Origin: CAZVJA01 sp964626885
GTDB taxonomy: Bacteria; Planctomycetota; Planctomycetia; Planctomycetales; Planctomycetaceae
NCBI GenBank assembly: GCA_964626885.1
Contig: CAZVJA010000008.1
Location: forward strand, 1 to 56,665
Direction of reading: 5' to 3'
DNA: 56,665 bases
Part shown: positions 17,120 to 24,217 of the stretch, in pieces
Layout: every line of letters begins with the position of its first letter
Position numbering within the stretch: position 1 is the stretch's first letter
Translations under genes and position numbers: made by a program
The notes under the pieces: generated by a model
The model's input: the letters and a program-made list of their open reading frames with translations, nothing else
Databases searched by the model: none
What the model was told of the DNA's origin: nothing

Positions 17120-18580
17120 CTACTCGCCGTCATGCATTGGCTGCGGATGACGTTTTGCCCACGCCCGCCACGCGTAAAAGACAGGCAACCCGAGCGCGAT
17201 GAGGCACAAGCCAATATTCGCTTCGTACGGATTGCTGACGTAGATCTGGCTCAAAAACCAGGCGTAGAACACCAGGTAGATCAGCGGCACAACAGGATAT
17301 CCCAGGGTGCGATACGGTCGTTCCCAGTCGGGATGTTTGAACCGCATCACGAACACGGCAAGCACGTTTAGAAAATAGAAGATGCTTGCAGAGAACACAA
17401 AATAGTTCGTCAGCAGGTCGAAAATTGAGGTCTCTCGAAGAGATTCGACCGTATGCACTAAAATCGCCGCTGCGACGATCAACGCAGCACTCATCAACGC
17501 TTGCACTAGGATTGCCGTGGCAGGGGTGCGGTAATTGACGTGCACTCGCCCCAACTGGCGGAAGAAGACGTCGTCGCGTCCCATAGCAAACGACACTCGC
17601 GGACCGAGCAGCATATTGCTGTTGATGGCACCGAACGCGCTGATCATCATCCCTACCGCCATCAAGGTTTCTCCGTGCGGACCGAGGAGTTTTCGCATGA
17701 CTTCGACCGCCGCGACTCCGTCTTTGGTAGAAGCGACTTCATCCATGGAAAGCACGGAATGATAAGCAACGTTCGCCGCAACATAGAGCAGGATGACGGT
17801 CCCCAGCCCGCCGATCAGAGCCCAGGGAATGTTTCGCTGCGGATTGCGAATTTCTTCCGCGACGGGTGTCACTCCCTCCCAACCGTCGTATGCCCACATG
17901 ATCGAAAGTAACAAAACGGCAAACCGCCCTTCGTGTGCACGGGTTAACCTCGACGAAAAAGCTGCCGGGTCCACGAGCGATGAGCCGACTGCGTAAAGAA
18001 TCGCCGGTAACCCCGCAATAAATATCAACAACGCGACTTTCAACAGCGTCGTCGCTCCCTGGAGGCGACCACCCCAAATCACGCCGGCAATATTAATACT
18101 TGCCATCAGCGCAATCACAAAGAGCGGCAAGCCAACTTCACCCCCAACCCCCAATTCCCACCCGGCGACTTTTCCTAACTGCGAGATGAAGAATGAGGAC
18201 AGCGCACCGATGGAAGCCGGGCGACCAAATAGAAAATCGGTCCAGCCATAAAGAAACCCCACTGGCCGACCGTAGGCGTGCCCCAAGTAGACGTAGGCCC
18301 CACCAGCGCGGGGCAGCATCACCGCCAGCTCCGCATAGCAAAGAGAGCCCATCAGACAGATCAGCCCCGCGGTGATCCAAGCCGTCAGGATGAGAGAAAA
18401 ATTCCCTGCTTCCGAAGCAATCCCCCCCGGCTTGGCGAAGATCCCGGAACCGATGACATTGCCCACGACAATTGCCGTCGCCATGCCTGGGCCGAGTACG
18501 CGGAGCAACCCTGGACGACTTTCCGCTGTGGGAGATAACGGACTGGGAGTTTCAGGCCCCGTTTCGTTGGCGTCGTGCAT
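17120..18580 (-). CDS. APC-family amino-acid permease
   Basis: A 486-residue transporter of the amino acid-polyamine-organocation superfamily with about twelve hydrophobic segments. The first unwound helix carries the typical GNVIGSGIFAKPG signature, where G-S/T-G binds the substrate carboxylate. It is followed by FSLILTAWITAGLICLMGSLCYAELAVMLPRAGGAYVYL. It resembles the LAT/serine-threonine exchanger branch, but the substrate is unknown. I use the ATG at 18580 because GGGAG lies 11 bases upstream. An ATG 18 bases earlier is the alternative. The region from 18599 to 18835 upstream holds no gene I can support. Confidence 0.83.
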   Translation of the reverse strand: MHDANETGPETPSPLSPTAESRPGLLRVLGPGMATAIVVGNVIGSGIFAKPGGIASEAGNFSLILTAWITAGLICLMGSLCYAELAVMLPRAGGAYVYLGHAYGRPVGFLYGWTDFLFGRPASIGALSSFFISQLGKVAGWELGVGGEVGLPLFVIALMASINIAGVIWGGRLQGATTLLKVALLIFIAGLPAILYAVGSSLVDPAAFSSRLTRAHEGRFAVLLLSIMWAYDGWEGVTPVAEEIRNPQRNIPWALIGGLGTVILLYVAANVAYHSVLSMDEVASTKDGVAAVEVMRKLLGPHGETLMAVGMMISAFGAINSNMLLGPRVSFAMGRDDVFFRQLGRVHVNYRTPATAILVQALMSAALIVAAAILVHTVESLRETSIFDLLTNYFVFSASIFYFLNVLAVFVMRFKHPDWERPYRTLGYPVVPLIYLVFYAWFLSQIYVSNPYEANIGLCLIALGLPVFYAWRAWAKRHPQPMHDGE

Positions 18581-18835
18581 CCGTACCCGGACTCCCATGT
18601 CGGCAAGGAATCATGGTTCGTTGACGGAAAGTTGCCGTCGGTTACGAACCGCGAAATCGCAGAGCCCTATGCTCCCGAGGAAACGGATGGAACGCAATCG
18701 TACCCCAGCAAAAAGTCCGCCCGAGTTCGTGGGCACTAAGCATGGTGAGACCGGATTCGCATGGCGAGGACGGTCCGAACGGAAGGCACCCGATCACGTT
18801 CAACCGAAATGCGCGATTTCCGCAGATGTGTGCGT

Positions 18836-19627
18836 CTAGAACCCGCCGCTACTACGCGCCGGAGCGGCGGCCCCCTCGCCAGTTGAAGCAACCGGGGCAG
18901 GAACCGCGGCGGGGACCGACAAGGTCTCGAGAGAAATCGTGCGTGCCCTATCGAGCATTTCGGTCCTGTTCATGCCTTCCGGCACCACAAACAACAACGA
19001 AACTTGCACATCGCCATTGGCATGTTCGTAAAGATAGAAATCGGTACGCACGTTGTTGATCGGTTCGCTAGGCTCAAGCAATGTCGATTCGATGCTCTTT
19101 TGAGCGGCGTATGTTCCCTGACTCGGATAATTCTTGATTTCCCAACGTTCTTTATCGGGCTTTTGTATCTTCAGTCCCTGGCAGAGAGCGTTTAGAACTT
19201 CATCAAAAAAATTACCTGCGGAATCTTTCATCCCAGGCTGCTGTAACAGATGGATGTTGCTCATCACGTAAAAGTAAGCTGGCACGGACTGCTGAACTCC
19301 ACCAATGTCCGCCGACACTGTTCCCTGCCATGCACCAACCAGACCGGGTAATTGAACATCGAGATAATTCGGCTGGCGCGGATCGTGTGCCGGACCCGGG
19401 CTGCCGTCAGCCGGAATAGCCGGAGGAGAGAGAAGCTGAAGCTTCTTTGGCGGTCGGATTTCAATACCGGTTTCCGGATCGTGCCAGAGAGAATCGAGCA
19501 CTTCGTTTTGACGGCCGAGAAACGCGTAATACGCATCCGCAGCATTAATCCGTTCGTCATATTGCTGAATGCCGCAGCCGGTCAGGATACCAAGGAGAAG
19601 CAGCGAGAAAACGGATGGAAGTCGCAT
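18836..19627 (-). CDS. Predicted lipoprotein of unknown function
   Basis: A 263-residue protein with a lipoprotein signal peptide, MRLPSVFSLLLLGILTGC, where LTGC is the lipobox and the Cys would be lipid-modified. The mature part begins GIQQYDERINAADAYYAFLGRQNEVLD and has no catalytic motif I recognise. The C-terminal tail is rich in Ala and Pro. The length and the lack of membrane segments after the signal fit a periplasmic envelope lipoprotein, and I assign no function. The frame opens earlier, at 19681, but only the start at 19627 gives a sensible signal peptide. It is divergent from the PRMT-like gene across 464 bases. Confidence 0.7.
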   Translation of the reverse strand: MRLPSVFSLLLLGILTGCGIQQYDERINAADAYYAFLGRQNEVLDSLWHDPETGIEIRPPKKLQLLSPPAIPADGSPGPAHDPRQPNYLDVQLPGLVGAWQGTVSADIGGVQQSVPAYFYVMSNIHLLQQPGMKDSAGNFFDEVLNALCQGLKIQKPDKERWEIKNYPSQGTYAAQKSIESTLLEPSEPINNVRTDFYLYEHANGDVQVSLLFVVPEGMNRTEMLDRARTISLETLSVPAAVPAPVASTGEGAAAPARSSGGF

Positions 19628-20091
19628 CGGGTGGCAACGCATCCCTACTCGGACGTTATCCCGACACCCATTCATCGGCATTCGCTTCTCTGATTGGCGG
19701 AACTGGACCGAGCTCCCTGGCCAATCCTAGCCACAAGAACTCGTAGGAAATGACGAACCGCTGCCCGGCAAGCTCATGGACACCCTATGATTGTGGACAC
19801 GGATCGGTGGCGAGTCAATTGCAAGTCTGTCCGGCCGTTGCGCCGATTGCCCCCACGCGAGTTGGAGGTGAGGTTGCTTTTCGTCAACAAATCGATACAC
19901 CCGCAATGACCCGAGAATCCTGGGGAATGGTGTCCTAATCCCCTACCGGAGAATCCGGTAAGCGCCCGCAGAACATCGAAAGAGTGTTAGGATTGAAAGG
20001 CGTTGATAGATCTGCCAGCTGAAGTTCCCTTCCTTGCCAGCCGATCGACTTGGCCCGCAGTCTTCGTGATACACCTCGAAGAGAGTTCACC
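19628..20091. other. Divergent intergenic region before the PRMT-like gene
   Basis: 464 bases between two divergent genes. I see no supportable coding sequence. The one clear structure is a perfect hairpin at 19944-19960 (TACCGGA-GAA-TCCGGTA), about 130 bases before the methyltransferase start. It has no T-run and could be an operator or a leader stem. Confidence 0.5.
19944..19960. other. Perfect 7-bp stem-loop upstream of the PRMT-like gene
   Basis: TACCGGA (19944-19950), loop GAA, TCCGGTA (19954-19960). It is a short dyad that could bind a dimeric regulator or form a stem in a 5' leader. There is no terminator U-tract. Confidence 0.35.
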
Positions 20092-21072
20092 ATGCCCGCG
20101 ATCGGACTTCTGTCACTACAGCTTGCCGAAATAAAACGCCGACTTTCGACCATGGGTTGGCTTTCAAGACTGACGGGTATTGCTCACAACAAGTCATATT
20201 TCAGCGACCTCTATGAGCACGAGAGAATGCTCGCCGATCGCATTCGGCTCGATGCATACCACAAGGCGATTCAGAAGTATGTCACTGACCAGGACGTGGT
20301 CGTTGACGTGGGAACTGGTACGGGCGTACTCGCGCTAATGGCGGCGGCCAAGAATCCGCGGAAACTTTACGCCGTTGACCACTCCAGCCAAATGTTGGAA
20401 TACGCCTCGCTTAACGCTCAGGCGAACGGCGTACAGAACATCAAGTTCGTGGCCTCACATACGTCGGGATTCAACCCTGATGAAAAAGTGAGTGTCATCA
20501 TTCAAGAACAAATGGCGAGCATGCTGTTCCACGAACGGATGCTCGACACTCTCCTGGAATTGCGAGACCGCGTTTTAAAACCTGGTGGCCGAATTCTCCC
20601 CGCGAAATACGAGTTTTACCTGGAGCCGGTCCAGTTGCGTGCATCGGAGCGGATCCCGTTTTTACACGAACAGGAAATTCACGGTATCAAATTCCCGCCG
20701 GCCGAAGCTTCCAAGAAGAAGTACTACTACCGTTCAGTCGATCCCGGTGCCGTGGACCATCTTCTTTGCGAGCCCGAGCCAGTTTTTACGTTCGACCTGA
20801 TGACGCTGGCCAAAAGTGATTTTCCAAAGCAGTTTGTCGTTAAAAAACCAATCGCACGCGCGGGCCGACTCGACGGGATTTGCTCCTGGTTCAAGGCGAG
20901 CTTCGACGAGGAGATCGGTTTTGCGACGTCCCCTTCCGATCCGAAGACTCATTGGGCCATGCCGCTGTATCGGGTTCCGGTGCGCGATTTCGCGGCAGGA
21001 GAGATGTTTACGATGTCGGTCGAAACCCCCGATTTGTCGCGGCATCTCGACTGGACCTGGCACCTCGGATGA
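20092..21072 (+). CDS. Protein arginine methyltransferase-like enzyme (PRMT family)
   Basis: A 326-residue class I SAM-dependent methyltransferase that matches eukaryotic-type PRMTs at several motifs. The N-terminal helix motif is SYFSDLYEHERMLADRIRLDAY (residues 36-56). Motif I is VDVGTGTG (71-78) and the post-I acidic residue is in AVDHSS. The double-E loop has E139 and E148, nine residues apart as in PRMT1. A THW loop appears as SPSDPKTHW near the C terminus. PRMTs transfer methyl groups to arginine side chains, and bacterial members are uncommon. The substrate is unknown; RNA-binding or nucleoid proteins are guesses. I use the ATG at 20092, preceded by GAAGAGAG. A TTG at 20050 adds 14 unlikely residues. 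Confidence 0.75.
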   Translation: MPAIGLLSLQLAEIKRRLSTMGWLSRLTGIAHNKSYFSDLYEHERMLADRIRLDAYHKAIQKYVTDQDVVVDVGTGTGVLALMAAAKNPRKLYAVDHSSQMLEYASLNAQANGVQNIKFVASHTSGFNPDEKVSVIIQEQMASMLFHERMLDTLLELRDRVLKPGGRILPAKYEFYLEPVQLRASERIPFLHEQEIHGIKFPPAEASKKKYYYRSVDPGAVDHLLCEPEPVFTFDLMTLAKSDFPKQFVVKKPIARAGRLDGICSWFKASFDEEIGFATSPSDPKTHWAMPLYRVPVRDFAAGEMFTMSVETPDLSRHLDWTWHLG

Positions 21073-21086
21073 AGGACGTGCCGCTC

Positions 21087-21186
21087 NNNNNNNNNNNNNN
21101 NNNNNNNNNNNNNNNNNNNNNNNNNNNNNNNNNNNNNNNNNNNNNNNNNNNNNNNNNNNNNNNNNNNNNNNNNNNNNNNNNNNNNN
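21087..21186. other. Assembly gap (100 N)
   Basis: A run of exactly 100 undetermined bases, the conventional length for a scaffold join of unknown size. Frames that appear to read through it are not evidence of continuity. It removes the 3' end of the NYN-domain gene. Confidence 0.98.
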
Positions 21187-21710
21187 ATTTCCCCGAAGAT
21201 TTCCAGCCATCGTCGGGTCTCGTCGGGAGATGTCGGCCCGCCGAACTTCGGGTCAACAGTCCCCGTCTTATCCGAGGATGATTCATCGCGCCGGCCGATT
21301 GGGCCGCGATGTTCCAATTCGGTGATAAACGCTTCACTGTCCACGGAGGCCGCACGGCGATGACGGGCGGCTTTCTGCAATCGATGGTCGCTGGAAACCA
21401 CCCTTACCTGACGCGGTGCCGAGTGCTCGAGCAACATTTCCTCGATGGCCGCATCGGCATCGCCGCCGGGGGATGCGAAGACGACAACCATTCCTTCGAC
21501 TATCATCTGCCTGGCGACGTCCGCCGGAGCATCACCCGCGTCGAATACGATCGTCGCCCGCTCGCGCTCCTCGGCCGTGAGATGGTTCGCCAGAAAGATC
21601 AATAGTTGTCGCCGTGCCCGCTCCAGTTGTCCGGTCGCATACCGCTTCCGCGCCATGCCCGCGGCGTGCAGCAGGTTGTAACCGTCAATAAGAAGGAAGA
21701 GAGCGGACAT
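21187..21710 (-). CDS. NYN-domain protein (YacP-like), 3' end lost in assembly gap
   Basis: The first ~174 residues of a NYN/PIN-like RNA-processing nuclease. The opening MSALFLLIDGYNLLHAAG carries the hallmark DGYN metal-binding Asp. Further acidic sites follow in TIVFDAGDAPADV and FASPGGDADAAIEEMLLE, with VVSSDHRLQKAAR after them. YacP (Rae1) family members cleave mRNA on ribosomes, and other NYN proteins cut RNA more generally. The four acidic residues expected of the active site appear to be present. I start at the ATG at 21710 because the upstream extension (to 21770) has no family similarity. The gap begins about where a linker starts, so length and C terminus are unknown. Confidence 0.78.
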
Positions 21711-21834
21711 GCGGAATGAGGGGAAAGGAATTCGGCGTTGGGGACTGGAGAAGGCGAAATCCGCCTCCACGTGCTCCCCATAAGTCTATGATCCATCAAC
21801 CCAACATTTGAAACTGGAAATCAACCTATCGACT

Positions 21835-23112
21835 TCAGCCCGCCCGATAGCGAACCTTACCGCTGACAATCACTGTCTTGGCACGTCCTCGGACCTTCCA
21901 GCCGCCGAACGGTGTGTTCCGGCTCTGCGAGCGGAATCGACCCGGGTCGATCGTCCATTCACAATTCGGATCGATAATCGTCACGTCGGCGTCGCACCCG
22001 GCGGCCAGTGACCCCTTCGGAATACCCAGCACTCGCGCGGGACCGGCGGTCAGCTTGTCGATGAATTGTAGCCAGGTGAGATGTCCGGGCTCGATGAGGG
22101 TCTTCACGGCAATCGGCAGCAGCGTCTCTAGCCCGACAATTCCGAACGGAGCAAAATCGAGCTCGAGCGCCTTTTTCTCCTCGGCACAAGGCTGATGATC
22201 GGAACAGAGGACATCAATCGTGCCGTCTTTCAAGCCTTCAATGAGTGCGTCGACATGTTCCCGCGAACGGAGCGGTGGATCCACTTTGAAGTTTGAATCG
22301 AATGAGCGGAGACACTCGTCGGTCAGCGCGAGGTGATGCACGGCGATATCCGCCGAGATGCGCAAACCTCGTGTCTTCGCGCGGCGAATACGATCGACGC
22401 TCTCTTCCGTACTCACGCAGCAAAGATGCAACCGGCCTTCGGTCAATTCGGCCAGCGCGATATCGCGCCCCACCATGATTGCCTCAGCCGCTGCTGGAAT
22501 TCCCCGTAAGCCGAGCAAGGTGGAATGAAACCCTTCGTGCATGATGCCGCCGGCCACCAGCTCGGGAATCTTCGGATAATTGAAGACCGGCCGATTGAAC
22601 ATCCGCGTATATTCGAGCGCTCGGCGCATGATTTCCGCATTCGCGACCGGCTGCTTGGCATCGGTGAATCCGACGGCGCCCCCTTCCACAAGCTGGCCGA
22701 TCTCCGCGAGTTCAGCACCCGCGTGACTCTTTGTCACGGCACCCAGTGGAAAAACATGGCAGTGGCCGGCGCGGGCCGCTTGCAACAGAATAAACTCCGC
22801 CGCCGCGCGGTTGTCGACCACCGGAGAGGTATCGGGCAAGCAAGCAACGCTGGTAAACCCCCCAGCGAGGGCTGCGGCCGTCCCGGTGGCTGTCGTTTCA
22901 TCTTCTTCATGCCCAGGCTCGCGCAACGACACATGCACGTCGATCAAACCTGGCGAAACGATGCAGCCGACCGCATCAATAACTTCGTCCGCGTCCGCCG
23001 CCCGACTGCTCAGCCCGACGATCTTCCCGTCATCGATCAGCAAATCGGCAATCTGGTCGATCTGCTGCGAGGGATCGATCACCCGTCCGCCGCGAATGAG
23101 GAGGGTGCTCAT
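21835..23112 (-). CDS. pyrC: Dihydroorotase homologue lacking metal ligands (PyrC'-like pseudoenzyme)
   Basis: A 425-residue protein aligned throughout with type I dihydroorotases (amidohydrolase fold), but the zinc site is broken. The HxH motif reads H60-V-S62. The HCED motif position reads NYPK, so its His is N178. The CHVST motif reads CCVST, so the His is C232. The TDHAPH motif reads SDHQPC, keeping D305 and H306 but not the second His. This pattern matches the non-catalytic PyrC' that in Pseudomonas assembles with aspartate carbamoyltransferase. Its start overlaps the pyrB stop by 4 bases, which supports assembly with PyrB. An active dihydroorotase must be encoded elsewhere if the organism makes pyrimidines. 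The loss is in-frame and spread over four motifs, so it is not a sequencing error. Confidence 0.85.
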   Translation of the reverse strand: MSTLLIRGGRVIDPSQQIDQIADLLIDDGKIVGLSSRAADADEVIDAVGCIVSPGLIDVHVSLREPGHEEDETTATGTAAALAGGFTSVACLPDTSPVVDNRAAAEFILLQAARAGHCHVFPLGAVTKSHAGAELAEIGQLVEGGAVGFTDAKQPVANAEIMRRALEYTRMFNRPVFNYPKIPELVAGGIMHEGFHSTLLGLRGIPAAAEAIMVGRDIALAELTEGRLHLCCVSTEESVDRIRRAKTRGLRISADIAVHHLALTDECLRSFDSNFKVDPPLRSREHVDALIEGLKDGTIDVLCSDHQPCAEEKKALELDFAPFGIVGLETLLPIAVKTLIEPGHLTWLQFIDKLTAGPARVLGIPKGSLAAGCDADVTIIDPNCEWTIDPGRFRSQSRNTPFGGWKVRGRAKTVIVSGKVRYRAG

Positions 23113-24080
23113 GCTGGCTTTCCTCCCGTTCCGTGGTGCAGAAGATGGAGGCAGGCCATGCGGACCATCAGACCGTTCGTCACCTGATCGAGAATAACCG
23201 AATGCCCGCCGTCAGCCACTTCGGGAGTCAGTTCGATGCCGCGGTTGATCGGCCCGGGAGCGAGGATCAATACATCCGGTCGAGCACGGCGAATTCGGTC
23301 GCCGTTCATGCCGAACAGATGGGCATACTCCCGCAACGATGGGAAGAAGGCACTCCGCTGCCGCTCGAACTGAATGCGGAGCAAATTGATGCAATCGGTC
23401 TGGCTGAGGATTTCATCGAGACTGTAGGAAACCTCAACTCCCAATTCCCGAATACGCGGGGGGATCAAAGTCGCCGGTCCGCAGACGATGACCCGCGCAC
23501 CCAGCTTAGTCAGCCCCCAAATGTTCGAGCGGGCCACGCGGCTATGCAGGATGTCGCCGACCAGTGCCACGGTCAACCCCTTGAGCGATCCTCTGTGCTC
23601 TCGGATGGTGAATATATCGAGTAATGCCTGCGTCGGATGTTCGTGCGTGCCGTCGCCGGCGTTAAGCACACTGGCGTTCAAATGCTTCGATAATAAATGC
23701 GGTGCACCGGGTGTGGCGTGGCGGACAACAACCTGTGATACCCCCATCGCCTCGATGTTCCGCGCTGTGTCGATGAACGTCTCCCCTTTCGACAGACTGC
23801 TCCCGGCGGAGCTGAAATCAACCGTGTCGGCGCTCAACCGCTTAGCAGCGAGGCTGAAACTGGTGCGCGTGCGGGTGGATGGCTCGAAGAAAAGGTTGGC
23901 AACAACCGTTCCAGCCAAGGAAGTGAGCTTTTTCTCTCCTGCCGCAGCCAGCCGCTTGAACTCCGCAGCTTGATCGAGAATCAATGCGATCTCGTCAGCA
24001 CTCAGGTCTTCCAGTCCCAATAAGTGCTTTCTGGTCCAGCGGCGTGTCGAGAGAGGCTGTTGCTCGGTCGAAGAGCTCAT
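23109..24080 (-). CDS. pyrB: Aspartate carbamoyltransferase catalytic chain
   Basis: A 323-residue enzyme that joins carbamoyl phosphate to L-aspartate, the first committed step of pyrimidine synthesis. It has the carbamoyl-phosphate loop FFEPSTRTRTSF, the HPTQALLDIFTI motif, and a C-terminal LAPGPINRGIELT loop of the usual kind. All are intact. The ATG at 24080 gives the normal length; a longer frame to 24212 adds a non-conserved leader. The stop overlaps the start of the dihydroorotase homologue by 4 bases. No PyrI regulatory subunit is visible, as expected for the class that pairs with PyrC or PyrC'. I saw no PyrR-binding leader or UMP attenuator in the 137 bases upstream. Confidence 0.92.
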   Translation of the reverse strand: MSSSTEQQPLSTRRWTRKHLLGLEDLSADEIALILDQAAEFKRLAAAGEKKLTSLAGTVVANLFFEPSTRTRTSFSLAAKRLSADTVDFSSAGSSLSKGETFIDTARNIEAMGVSQVVVRHATPGAPHLLSKHLNASVLNAGDGTHEHPTQALLDIFTIREHRGSLKGLTVALVGDILHSRVARSNIWGLTKLGARVIVCGPATLIPPRIRELGVEVSYSLDEILSQTDCINLLRIQFERQRSAFFPSLREYAHLFGMNGDRIRRARPDVLILAPGPINRGIELTPEVADGGHSVILDQVTNGLMVRMACLHLLHHGTGGKPA

Positions 24081-24217
24081 CGGATTCCGATAGTCTGCCA
24101 GGCCCGCTTGACGGGCATTCCATCCAGCAGTACCGATCCTACCAGCAGGGCCGAGCGCGTTCAACAGAACGCTGACACCTGGAAAGAGGCACTCCGCGAT
24201 TTCGCATGCCAACCGGA

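Noticed and set aside
21073..21300. Frames that read through the N run as X
   Set aside because: Translation across undetermined bases is meaningless; the gap size is unknown.
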